The position numbers were made by a program, and so were the translations under genes. Source: Mermis nigrescens (taxonomy: Eukaryota; Nematoda; Enoplea; Mermithida; Mermithidae). From it: a DNA stretch of 64,000 nucleotides. The notes under the pieces are model-generated. The model searched no databases and was not told where the DNA came from. It saw nothing but the letters and a program-made list of their open reading frames with translations. Positions 38,346 to 51,500 of this stretch are shown here, in pieces; within the stretch, counting starts at the first letter, position 1, and each line of letters begins with the position of its first letter. Where the stretch lies: the NCBI GenBank assembly GCA_036768485.1, contig JAVLUZ010000145.1, positions 16,891,026-16,955,025 on the forward strand, read 5' to 3'.

Positions 38346-38861
38346 GTGTGTGCCGTTGTTGCTGTGAGGGGGCACAAATTTCGCACTCGCTGTGATGAGC
38401 ATATAAGATAAAAGGATGGCCAAGTATATTATAGGTAGCGCGCGCTACCTATGATGTAGGCAGGTATAGCATACGTGACGCGCAGAATGAGATTTGAACA
38501 TGAAAATTTTTGGAACTTGTTTTTCTATAAAAATAGTCTTTTTCTGTTAAAACTGTTCATTAGTTGAACATTAAAGTTATGATTGAAAACGTTGCGAATA
38601 CATGCTCTAGTTCAACCTGTATCAAAAGAGCTTCTTGCACAGCGTCCCAAACAATTTTCAGGTTTCCAAAACGAAAACACTGTTTTAATATCATTTAAAT
38701 CATTTCTGTTGTTAAACTTTTAATTTTAATTTTCAATTTTCCTAAATAATTCAAATTTTTGGTTTTAATTTTAATTTCATTTTCAATTATTTCTGACTGA
38801 AAAATAAGCTATCATCATCTAGAAAGAAAAAAACAAGAAAATATGCTAAATGATGGCCGAA

Positions 38862-40001
38862 CTAGGCAGATTTAAAGAGGGCGGGGGAGGACGGCCGCCG
38901 TCCCCCGTTGGCATAAAATAATTGGTGAGATAAAGGATAAATATGTAATTTGCAATGATTATAGGTCGTCAGTGATCATACTTTCTCAAATTTTTTCAAT
39001 GCTTCGCGACGGATAATACTTATTATTGATATTTATTTACTTTCTAGACGGCCAGAAGCCGCAGTTGTGCTAGGGGAATAGGTTTTAAAACGAATTCAAG
39101 AGCAGAGACAGCTTTCTTCTATTTCCGAACATATCTTTTAAAAAAATTCGACGTTTCGCGACAAAACAGGAAATCGAGCAGAGTATTCAAGCTTCTGAAT
39201 GGTCTTCCTCTTAAATTTCACAAATTTTTGGATGCTTCGTGTCAAATTTTCGCTAAAATCAACGAAATTTAATGATTTTTTCGAGCGAAATTGTCGAAAA
39301 TTCGAAAATTTTCGAAAAAATGTAGCGTCTAAGACTATTTGAAATAAAAGTAGATAACGCAAATCGTTGAAAAAACGCTACTTTGAACGCGAAGAGCAAA
39401 TTTTTCGATCTCTTTTTGACTGCTTCTGGGAAAGACCACTAGACATGCACAGGGCGTTTGGGGGTAAAGACCATAGGTATGCAGCACCGAAACCGAAATT
39501 CTGGGGGGGGTGAAAAAATTTTCAAAGGTTAAAAAAATGGCTTAAAAGTGGTCGTATGGTGAAAAAAACTCCATTTTTCGACGTTTCTCATCAAGAACTA
39601 TACAATGGCATCAAAAAATCGCTAAAAAGCAAAAAATTCAAAAATTGAATTCTGGGATGTATTTTGATTTCTGGGGGGGTATTCCAACTTCTGGGGGTGC
39701 ATACCCCCTAACCCCCTCTCCCACGCCCATGTGTGGTTAAGACCCTTAATATAGAAAAATGGAAAATTTTGTGGAGAAAATGAGGCAAAATGAAGGCCGA
39801 AAGTGCTTCAAATTGACCAGAAACTGTGTAATAACGTAGTTTCAACGCTATTTTAAAGCCTATACCCGTGTTTGAGTTCATTTTGGCCCAAAAAAGCTCA
39901 ATTTTTAGCCCTCTTCAGACCAGCTGACCCTCCTCCTCAGATCGGCCAAGCTATGCATCTATGAATACCACCCCTTTAGGAAAATCCTGGATCCGCCACT
40001 G
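38862..40001 (+). mobile_element. CAGTGGCGGAT-family long element, degraded
   Basis: It starts near AGGCAGATTTAAAGAGGGCG and ends CCTGGATCCGCCACTG. The interior resembles 22851-24045. A younger V-family element (39472-39735) is inserted in it. Target duplication is not recognisable. Confidence 0.65.
39472..39735 (+). mobile_element. 264-bp V-family MITE
   Basis: It starts CATAGGTATGCAGC and ends CACGCCCATGTGTG, with ATTCTGGGGGGGG and TTCGACGTTTCTCATCAAGA inside. The flanks GTAAAGAC (39464-39471) and GTTAAGAC (39736-39743) match at 7 of 8. Confidence 0.82.
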
Positions 40002-40017
40002 AACATACCTACATACT

Positions 40018-40186
40018 TATAGTCTGTTTCACATGAGTTTGGGCATAAATTTTAAGAATTTTCTTCGACAGAAGCCGGCAGATTACGATAATTCTATATC
40101 AAATAAATGCTATATCGCAATCTGTCAGCTTTTTGTTGAAGATGATTTTTAATATTTATGCTCAAACTTGTGTGAATCGAACTATA
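40018..40186. mobile_element. 169-bp palindromic MITE with TATAGTC ends
   Basis: The left half TATAGTCTGTTTCACATGAG is mirrored by the right half ending TGTGTGAATCGAACTATA. The two halves pair over ~70 bp. TA at both ends fits Tc1/mariner-type TA duplication. Relatives occur at 36506 (left end only), 58223-58449 and, loosely, 59611-59858. Confidence 0.75.
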
Positions 40187-42419
40187 ATCCGTTCCAAATC
40201 TCGCCAAGTTGCACCTGATATGAGTGAGGTCAATCTTACTTAAATTCACATTTGAAGCTCAATAACTTTTTACGTTCGCGAGGGGTGAATGCCATCAATA
40301 GCAGCAATTGTATATTGACAATTTGGTAATTATTTGCCATATAAGGTTCAAAGAATGCTTTTTAGCTAGCCATCGATTTTTGATTGCTCCTGCAATATAA
40401 TCATAAATAATCCTAAAAAAAGCTCTTAGCTGAGGTTTTCAATATGGGTTTTTGCTAATTTTGGAATATCTTAATTTGAAGCTGCTTACAGCACAAAGTG
40501 TTTTCGAGAATTTCCAAATATGTACGGCTACAGATCCAAAAAGGCTTGCTTATTTAAAGCTGATCAATTATGATTTGTATTTGACATCCGCCAGCCACCC
40601 TTAGAAATCATTCAAATATTAGCTGCATGATTAAGAAAAGCGTTCATAAAGCTCTGATTACGATTTTAATTTATTTGGGATGTTAAAGGATATAGTGCGG
40701 CTAGAAAATAAGCTAGTTCTAAAATGGATAGGCACGTAAAACAATTTAGTATGCCCCAGTCAGGGTTGCTTAAGATATGGTTTAGCAAAACAATGTTAGA
40801 TATTCGCGGATTTTCCGAAAATCGTACAGTGCCATGAAGATTCAGTCAGTGAAAAAATTAGACCAATAAATTTTACAACATGATTCGCAAAATTAGGTTA
40901 TTAAAGCCGGTCGAGTGATAAGTAAATCTGCAATAAAATTTATAAAGGCAAGATAATATTTATCAAATGGCATCGGAATACGTTTGATTTAAGAAAATTA
41001 CTGATAAGGGATGTATCTGCTCGTGTAACGTTCGTTCTAGAGACATTTTCGGGCGGAAATGCGTCTGCTTTTGAATGCTCGAATCCTTCGATCGTTTATA
41101 CGCGTGGCCCATAAATTCATTTTTATTGCCCTTTTAATACACATTTTTGACAATCGCCTGCTAAAAGCGGAACACTTTTATGCAGTCCAGTTGCTAACAG
41201 GAAACAAGCTTTACCCCAATATGAAATTTAGTCCCAACAACGCGTGGGTAATGATAAGATGAGTGGGTATATAATGACCCAGACATGTTTATGAAGCGAA
41301 TATTTGAATATTCTAAATCCCCATTTCATACAGTAAGCTGAAGCATAAAGAAGATTTAGAAAACATTCTCTACTTCTATTTTAAGCAGGCGCTTTGTGCT
41401 TATTCTCCCACACACAGAACGTAATACTGTAGTAATATCTATAGGCGGGCCCTCCAGTTTGGCTTTCCGATTGGCCAAAAGACTCGCACGCTACGCTCTT
41501 CAGACGTCTGTTTTTTGGAATTCCTGTTGCTTAGGTTTTTTCGACTCTCTCGGCATTTAATTTATTTCCTTAACGCTCTAAACTAGCTTTTTATCTCAAC
41601 TTAGTACCTACGTACGATGAATAATAATCCTACTAGGAATATCGCAAAAAAATTTCGTTTTCTAATTTTAAGAATATCGTAAAATATTTGTCCAGCTTTT
41701 CGCGTAAAGCGTTATTTATTGCTCATCATAATCTGCAAGATAAACCCTTAGATTTATTACTCCAATGAATATTTCGCGAATTGGCCCCTCCCTAAATTTA
41801 CCACCGTAATTTGCATGATGTAAGCAAGGTGAATAAAGCCGTCACACAGCTCACACTATCACTGCTTCCTCACAAACGGACGAAGCAATAAAAGCGGCCA
41901 TTATATTTGTTGTTATTTCACATTAATGCTTTTATGTAAAGCTCTTTTTAAATGGGCGCATTATGCTCCAAAAAAGTAAAGCTATGCTTGTGTGTGTTTG
42001 GTGAAAATTCAGAATTATTGTAGCAAAATTATCATTGTTGGTGTAACCGGGCATTTTTCATCTTTTCATTCGACATCGAACGATGCATATATAACCGACG
42101 AAATTGTTATTGTTCGAATGATCGATGACGTTGGCGGAGCAGCCCAAGAAGATGGCTTTGAATGATTCCACGAAAAGCAAAAGAATCGCATTACATGCTG
42201 CGGTGGCAACCTAACTTCTACAGTTTTAGACTTCGTATTTTTTTGAGCCTGGCGACCGAAATTCGTTGCAGTTGCCCTCCTATAAATATCAACTTTTTGA
42301 TAAAAAAAATTGTACTTTTTTATTTTGGTAGTAACGCAAATCAGATGACGTACGATATCACGATTCATAAAATTCTTTTCTACCAACTTCACATTCAATG
42401 TTGACTTATTCCTACAATC
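40187..42419. other. Low-repeat region upstream of Wnt16
   Basis: No repeat family or coding exon is recognised over ~2.2 kb, unusual for this window. It directly precedes the Wnt16 start codon, so promoter or enhancer function is plausible, but I identify no specific site. Confidence 0.4.
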
Positions 42420-42514
42420 ATGGATAAAAGACAAGAGATCAGTCGTAGTTTGAAAATTATATTGACTATCGCGATGATTGCGCAACGCATCGAATTAGCA
42501 TCCTCGAATTGGCT
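42420..42514 (+). CDS. Wnt16: Wnt16 exon 1 (signal peptide)
   Basis: It starts at ATG 42420 and reads [20 protein letters not shown], then [11 protein letters not shown], ending in phase 2 before the strong donor GTAAGT at 42515. It has a basic N-terminus and hydrophobic core, as in a signal peptide. CT joined to T of exon 2 gives Leu, creating NWLYLA, the standard Wnt N-terminal motif. That match is what identifies this short exon. Confidence 0.88.
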
Positions 42515-45500
42515 GTAAGTTGCGTTGTGTCGTAGTAGTTTAAAACATCGTAAAGATTTCGACAAATTTTTATGTTTACTATCATATTTTCGTCAAAGTC
42601 AAAAATTCGGAGGTTAATTCGGGTCTTCAAACTTTTTTCTTTCTTTTGCTATGCCATTATATCATCAAAGAATTCACAGCAATACATGTAATAAACAGAC
42701 AAAGTTTTCTCAGATTCAGGCCTGCAAAACAGCAAATCCCGGTAAACCGCTAAATCTGACTAAGAACATAGTTATAAATGATATAAGTTTAATTTTACAT
42801 CCTTGATCCGAGGCTGATGAATATGATCGATCGATCGCTCCAAAGTAAATGGCGAGATTAAGAATGGATATATGTATATTTTGTTATGACTTTTGGCCAT
42901 GTGTATAGTAGTTTCTCTAATTTTTATTTTTAAAATTTTAATTTCCCAAATTTTCAGCATAAATTCTAAAAATTTCGACGATTCGCGTCAAATGTTACAG
43001 CTTGTTATGTTGCTCCAATGCACGATTCTGGGAATAGATCAGTAATTCAAATCTCTAAGCATCTTTATGCCTGACGTTCTTAAATTTTACTAAAATTTAA
43101 ATATTTTCACGTTCCAAATTGCCGAGAATTATGAAATTGTTTGGAAAGTTTTAAATAAAAGTAGGCAATGTAAATCGGCGATAAAATGTTATTTGGCACT
43201 TAAATATCGAATTTTCGGACCTATTTTCGACTCTTTTGGGAAAAGTTGGGGTACGCTACATGAAGAAGGTCCTGGATTCACCAGTCTCTTGTCAATTCAA
43301 AAGCCTATTTTAATTTAAACCCTTACTAATTATGCACAAAGTGACCGCGAATCGACTTCAAATCGTATGATTGCAAAGTTCTCAAGCATGATTAAGCTAC
43401 AGCTTGAAAACTAAAAAAACCAAATTGTATGACAACCACAAATATTCAGATTTTCGCTTAGTTTTGCATGTTTTATTTCTCAGTTACTTAGCATTCGCTG
43501 GATTCTCGCCTCCAAATTCGTTTTTCCGTCATCATCAGCTTTTTTATGCGCGTCCCGCCGTGGAGCGCTACTGCAACAGTGCGCCTTTTCTGAATGAGCA
43601 TCAGAAAAAGATGTGCGCCTCGCACCCATACGCCATGTTGGCCGTCAGTTACGGTGCCAGAGATTCCATTATCGAGTGTCAGTCTCAATTCGCCTTTGAA
43701 CGCTGGAACTGTACGACAAAAAGGACTCGCAATGATACGACTTACGAATTATTTGGTCAAACCCTTCGATCAGGTAAAGCACCGGTATGTTAAAAATACA
43801 CGCAAGCAGGCGCGGATTTAGAGGGAGAGATCGGCCGTTCCCCTGTCGTCAAAAAAAATATTTGGGCGCAATAGAGAATAATGCGTATTTTTAGATGATT
43901 TTAGCCATTTTTTATGACGATTTTTCGAATTTTTCCGGCGCTTCGCACCAGGTTTTGCTCATTAATTGCATTTATTGACTTTTCTGGCGCTCTAAAATTT
44001 TTATTTTCACGTCAGAAGAGTAGTTTATGCGCAGATCAAGGATTTTTTACTTCTTACAATGATTTTGCAAGCATTTTGTCTGCACTCTGTGCCGATTTTT
44101 GCACTAATTTTGTGCCTTTTTTGTTGAAAACTCGGAAATTTCAAACTTTTATCAGATCACAAATGATTGTGTCTATCAAGAGACGGCAAAAAACCACTAA
44201 TCTATGCATAATGGACCGATTTTTTAAACATTTTCGGCACTTTTAGGGAAATTTGAGATTCCTTTACGCCCCCTGTCAGAAATTCCTGGATCCGCCGCTG
44301 CAGGCAGGTACATACATGTATAGCATGGGAATTCTGGATGGTCAGGCCCGAAAGATTTTCAAAAAATGCCTTTTTCAGGCTAAAAACGATGGGTACACGT
44401 CAAAAACACTGTTTTTGACGTTTTGGATAATATTCCCTCTTTCTAAATTATAGAAACATTAAAAACATTTTGAAGAACTTGGAAAAATGAACAAAATATA
44501 GTCAGAAAATGTGCATAGCCAACAGTGAGCTAAAAGCGCTTCAAGGCACACTTTGGTAATTTTACGAAAAATCGACAATTATGAGTGGGTCGAAGCCATT
44601 TTACGGGAGTCAGTAGCCATTCTGAGGGTCAAACCCCCTTAAGAACACACGTGGGCAGTACCTTCAAGAAAACTTTGAAAAGCGTAAAAATTTTCAGATT
44701 GACACAGACCAGGGCCTCAAAATACTCTTATTAATACTATATTTTCAAATTGTTTGCATAAGATTTAAGCGAAGGCTTCAATCCCTTCCCCTTTTCTTGA
44801 ATGATACAGTTTAAAAAGCGTAAGAATAACGCCTACGTAGAATCACGGAAATAATTAAAAGATTCACAAAACTTTTTTTTAAGTCTCCGCTTTGAAAATA
44901 ACCTAACGAAGCCGCTAAAACTTTCAGTCTTGATTATTTTTCAATCAGGTAACCTCAGATGAAATGTGAAGCGATCGATAGTGAGCTTACGATGTTATAT
45001 ATTTCCGTCATTTAGCTCTAGTTATCAGGGGAATTCCTCCTTTTTCCTGCATTGCGAGCACACTATTCAAAAAGTTAGTACGTATTTCAGAACAATGTCG
45101 GAATAAATTATATCAATGTTAAAATTTTCACTTTTACAAAAACTGCGAAGGACGTAACTATCTTGATCTTTTTTAAAATTTTAAGAAACATTCCTTGTTT
45201 TCGTTAAATTTGTAAAGGCAAAAAATTATTCCAGCAAACCTGCAATTTCATGTGGTGAAAGAAAAGGAAGTGAGTTACAATAAATTTTCTTTTCGGAAAA
45301 GATTGTTGCTTTATTTGAACGCGAGTAAATTGTTCAAAATGCTTTCTAATGTTACTCACTGGAGAATTTGAGATTATTGAAAATTACAGCTTCATGTATT
45401 ACCATAGGTCCAATTTTATCACACTCTTACGTTTTTCTGAAAACAAAAGAATGATTTTCGGATATGATTTATCGACAATCAGCTTTTCTGCGGATTACGG

Positions 45501-48500
45501 AATTTTTACGAAATCGTAAAAAGAAGTATTGAATACACAACAGTGTTGTCTTTAAAACTTTTAACAAAGAGTCTCTTTTGGGCTTAGAAACGATGAGTAT
45601 GCGTCAAAAGTACTGTTATTGGAAGTCTCTGACGGATGTGCTCGTTTATTTTAAAAGGAAAAAATTTTAAAAAAATTCGAATCGAACGCAAAATATAGTA
45701 GAAAAATGAGTATATGGTGAGAAGCGCCGAAAATTGAACTATTTTGCGCCAATGCATTGCTAGAAACTCTTAACATCACATTTTCTGCGATTTTTTTCGG
45801 AAAATCAAAAATTCTTAGGGTTAGCAGCATTTTACTGCGTCAATAGCTATTTTGGTGGATCGAAACTCCAACTCCCTGCCTCCCATCAAGCATATATGGT
45901 GCTAGCCCTTTTTTTGCACGACTGACGCATATGTACATGTACATGTGATGACAAGAGGCTCATGAATCTTAAATTCAGAGTAAGGAAGACTCGGAGCGTC
46001 TTTATTGAAAATTTTATTGAAACCGAGTCTGAAGTATTTAAATGGAAAAACGTTTTTTAAAGCATTCCCGACATTTTATTGCATCTATAAGGCAGAATCA
46101 CTTTGTTAAACATGAACGAATTCAGGGAGAAATGGATGGTCATTTATTGGGTCAATGATTAGATGAAGAAATGCCTCATTGCTGAAGTTTTGCGATTTTC
46201 ATGCGCTTTAGTCAAAAATAAAAGTTCTGATTTTTAAAAAATTGTAAATAACGATCTATGAGGATATTTTTGTACCAGAAATTAATTGAGACAAACAAAC
46301 TTATATCATGATAGATTATCGTACTATTTCCGGCTTTCATATGCCTAATTATCTCGTTGACGCAAAATCCCCAAGAAGTGAACATTCTGCTGAAGTTTTT
46401 TAGCACATTTTGCTTAATAATATGAACAATCATGTTTCGTACTTATTACAGATTTAGTTATTGTTTTAAAATGATACCCATGTGCGAAAATTGAGAAAAA
46501 TGTCTTTTGTTTCAGCAAATAAAGAAGCCGCTTATTTGCAGGCGATCACTAGCGCGGGTCTGATCTATTGGATAACGAAAAGCTGTAGCATGGGCAATTT
46601 GACCGACTGTAGTTGCGATACGTCGAAACATATCGAAAATCGATTACTAAACGGCCACAATAAGATGGCAACTTCGAACAATCAGCGGATCAACCAACAA
46701 AATAAAAACAATAAAAACGAACATAAAACTGGCAATAAAAATAGTCAATCGGACCATAATAAATTTCTGTGGGGCGGTTGTTCGGACAATGTTCAATATG
46801 GTGTTAAATTTAGCCGCGATTTTCTGGACAAAAACGAAAGACAGATGTTCACAACGGACCGACAAGTTAAACGACTTGTGGCGTTGCATAATTACGAAGT
46901 TGGGCGAGATGTGAGCATTTTTCTCATTTCTCGCTTTACCGTAATCAAAAGTGCCGATAAATGAGCCCATTAGCTTTCAAATAATGTTGCATTCATATAT
47001 TTTAGCTTACTTGTTCGTTGGCGGCTACTTAAAAGAAGTTTTCGGGTGGCCCAGGAAAAACTCAACATGGGACTTATTTGCGTACTTGCCACTGCTCATC
47101 TGTCGAACAGAAGTCTCCCTCGATCGTGTTACCTTTGAGTCATATTTATTTTTTCTACCCACTAAATCATTAGTTGACCTAATTCGAATGAAAATAAAGC
47201 AAATATTGCAATTGATGTTAAGCAAATTTTAGCTTGCCTTTCATTGTTGTCAAGAGATCAAGTAAAAACTAAGAAAATAAATCTCTAGTGCCTTTGGGAC
47301 GGAAAATTCCTTTTATTAAGTTTCTCAGCCAAAAAGTGCCATGTGATAAAAATGAATTTTTTCTAAGCATGCAATTATTTTCTAGAAAGTCCAAACTATA
47401 CATTTCAAGAGGGAGACTTAAGCACGATGTGATCAAATGATTGACAGCTGGAATGGATAACCTGAATTGTTCCTTTTATTTTATTAGAATGGACTCAGAC
47501 AGTACTTCTGACCATAGATGCGCAGCATGGCCGATCTTGGGGGGTCAGCCAGTCTATGTGGATCAGAAAATGAGCTTTTTCGGGCCGAAATTGCTTGAAA
47601 AACGGGTAAAAGCACTAAAATAAGGATAAAACTGGTCGATTTGAAGCAATCTGAAGAAAATTTTCAATTTTCATCTGTTTTTTGGCCTTCATTTTGCCGC
47701 ATTTGCCCCACAAAATTTTCATTTTTCTATTCTGGGGGACCCCCCACGTATATGTGCTTCTGATCATACATGTATTAGGGGATGAGGGGATCCCCCACTC
47801 AAACTTGACTTTCTCCCATCCTTTTGAAGCCAAAAAATTTTTGACCACTCACCATATGTACATGTACAGCATGGGAATGCTGGGAGGGGTTGAAATTATA
47901 AATTGCTTGTTTAGTTCCAAAAATGGCAAGCGTCAAAAACATCGTTTTTCAGCGTTTCTGACGATGTTCTATCTTTCTAGAGCATAAAAACATAAGGAAG
48001 TTTCGAAAAAAAATGAAAAAAGTCGGAGCAAATGGAACAAAATATAGTCAAAACATGATTATAACGGCGCGAAGCGCCGAAAATTTGGCACTTCTGAGCA
48101 AATAGAGAGCTAAAAACGCTTGAAAAAAGCATCTTTTCTACAAATTTTCAGAAAATTTTTGGAAACTTTTAAAAAATCGCCAATAACGGGGGGGGGGTGA
48201 AAAATTTTTGCGAAGGGGGGGGGTGAAAGTTTTTCTTGGGAGAAGGGGTGAAAACCCCCTAAACCCCCGCCCAAGATCATGTATGCCACCCAACCAAATC
48301 TTTTTCGCGGGCTGGGCAGTTCGATAATTTTGAAATCATATATCTCGAGAACCGTAATGCGGTGGGCGAAAATAAAGGCATTTTTAGAATTTCTCAACAA
48401 CCTCTTTACAATGCTGAGAGAAATTTCAAAGAAAAATATAAAAATTTGGAAATATTATACTTTACTTCATACTCTACAATAAATTTATTGCTTAAGCTTT

Positions 48501-51500
48501 CTCCTCAATTGAAAGCTCGTTGTGCATTGCGAAGAAAAACAAAGAATATTTAAAAAAATAAAAATAGCAAACAAAACAATTGGAAAAAGATTTGGCATTT
48601 TCGCTTTGTCTAACTTATATATGAGCATTTTTGAGCGCTTCAGTGGACAAAAAGTAGATTGTACATTCATAATAAATCCGGCGCAAAGCGCCAAAAAATT
48701 CTGCATTAAATCGCTTAACACTACCCTTAAAACCTGTTTTAGCGGGCTATACATCCCTACATTGGTGTGAAGTAGGTACTGGAATATTTAAGCTAGTTCA
48801 AGATTCTAAACTTAATACTAGAAAACTATACCGAAGTGCCGATAACTTTTTTGGTTTTTGCGTCTTTTACCTTAATTTTAAGCGCATACCAACGCTTATG
48901 TGCTGCTCAGTAAATTTTCAAAAAGATTTTAGGGAGACCGCCTCCCTTCGCCCCTTAAATCCGTGCCTGCTTGTGACATAAAAATAGGCTTCAAAATTTC
49001 CTCTTTTTCTTTGAAAAGGGAATCATGAAGACCCGATTCCAACGTGCCTTCCTGAAGGACGATTCACAGCTTATAATATTGCCGAAATGTTATTTACTAA
49101 AACCCTTATAATCTTCTATCCAATTTAAAATCGCGATTTTAGATTCCGAAAAATTTTTGTAACTATTGTGTGCCCAGAATGTTGAACTTATAAAAATTAT
49201 GCCAATATTTTTGAAAGGCTATTGCAAATCCACTGCGACTGCGTCGCGTTTGCCGTTGCCACGGCGTTAGCAGTTCATGCGAATTTCGAACTTGTTGGCT
49301 GCAAATGGCTCGCTTAACCGAAGTTGCTCAATATTTGAAAAACCTGTACGACCGTTCCAGTGTGCAAATCGCAAAACGAACGAAGCGTAAATTGCGCCGT
49401 AAGGAAAAATCCGAGCGCAAGATTCCTTTGCGACTCAATGAATTAGTTTATCTGCAAAAATCACCAAATTATTGCATAGCCGATGATGGAATGGGAATAT
49501 ATGGTAAGTTGGGGCATTTGAATTGACCTGAAATGTCTCTAGATTGAATAGTTAAAGTTTACTACACTATTACGTCACATTTTAATCGGTTTTAAAGTCA
49601 AAAAAGCATTGAAGGAAGGCATTGATGATAATAATGACGTGCAAAATATTAAATTTCGTCATAAAGTTTCAAAAAGAATGGAAAGTTGATAAGAAAAATA
49701 AGAGTCAATGTTATGAAACATGATAATCTTCCATTTTTTACGTTAAATGAAAAAATTATTAAAATGTTGACGGTAATTAGTAACAATAAATGATGCCATT
49801 TTCAGTCTGATTTCCAGCTTACTATGGCAATTTCTGATGAAATTTCAGTCTATGCTTGTTTGTGAATCCTGATCAAGCATGATTCCAAACCGGTATTTCA
49901 AATGGATGTGAATGCGATGTGGATTGATTACCTTTTGAAATTCATGATTTTACTAGCATTTAATTTTTTCACGCATTTTTTGCTCATAACTATATTCAGT
50001 ACCAATTACTTATTTGTCGACAGACACCGGGATTTACCAGAGTTGCAGATATGTGTAGGGAATTGATAGGGGTCTACACGATAATAAATTTAAAATTAGA
50101 AATTTTTTAAGAAAAAATAAGATTGAGGTCGAAAACCAAAAAAATCACCACCTAATCTACAAAAGTACTTGGAATTGGCCGGAAACGGTCGATGAACACA
50201 CTTTTATGACTTTTATAGCAATTTTCAGGTCATTTTAGGTCAAAAATCTCTTTGGCTGACCTTACCGGTAATGCTGTGCACGTACGAACGGTTATGTGGG
50301 GTATAATCGTAAGTCCAGAATTTTCCTTTGCCACATAAATGTTTGTCACTCTGCACGTTAATCTGTGGTTGTATGTACAAATGCACATATTTTTAAATTA
50401 ATTGTGATTAAATTTTACACATACGAATATAATGTTTTGGTGCTCTTGATTGTTTTCTATCGTTATTTTGTGAGTCTTACAAATGATACCTACTTGAAGA
50501 GATCGATCAATCGCTGTCAAAATTTTAAATTTGCCTTACACTATCCAATTTAATAAGCTTGAGCTAGATATCTCGTAGACATATTAATCTACGTGAAATT
50601 AATAGTGTCACAAATGACAATGAAGTTTTGAACTGTCAATATTCCATGTAAACCCTAAATTTTGTTTAGGTCTGTGATCACACATGGGCGTGAGGGGGGT
50701 TGTACTCTCCAGAAGTTGAAGAACCCCCGCACTTAACTGTAAACCCCAGAATTCTATTTCTAGTAACATTTTTGGTGATTTGACCCATCCTGACGCCCCA
50801 GAATTTAGGTGCTTCCCGTGTGTGTCCGTAATGCCTGCGTCAATAATGCAGGAATAAATAAACAATAAATAAAACGAAAAAACAATAAAAATTTACGATT
50901 ATGGTTTGATTTTATGCTCTTCACTTTAAATTAATTCTCAATTTTTGTTGACATATCAGATTGCGATAAATGCATTGAACTGATCCATAATCATAAACTG
51001 TCAGCAAATATTTTTTTAAGTTTTTCAACACTTACTTGTAACAAACCATAATAATGGCATAAAGTTGAAGTCATCGATTAAAAACGACTTCGTTAGATTA
51101 GCTTGGCTTAGTAATTGGATTAATACTAAGCTGACCATACATTAAGAGCACGAAAACTACGCGGTCAGCCCATAAGAAATTTTTATAAAGTGCCTCTTTG
51201 AGATAAAAACGACCGATACACGTCGAAAACACTATTTCTTATCTTAAATCGAAAACATAAAAAATTCTGAAAAATTGTGAAAAAAATTTCAGTAAATTGA
51301 ACAAAATATATAAGTATAGTAAAAAACGGTATATAAGGCGCAAATGCCAACAATTTGATACTTTCTAGTCAAACGTTATGCAAAATTGCTTAAAGCGCTA
51401 GGTACTTTTTCTACGACGGGAAAAATCGAGAATTCTAACTGTTCGCGTCGCGGCCATTTTTAGTTCAGTGCCGTTTGGGGGTCAGTAGCCATTCTGAGGG

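Noticed and set aside
42066..42485. 139-codon minus-strand frame upstream of Wnt16
   Set aside because: It is antisense to the real Wnt16 signal-peptide exon and has no family similarity that I can see.
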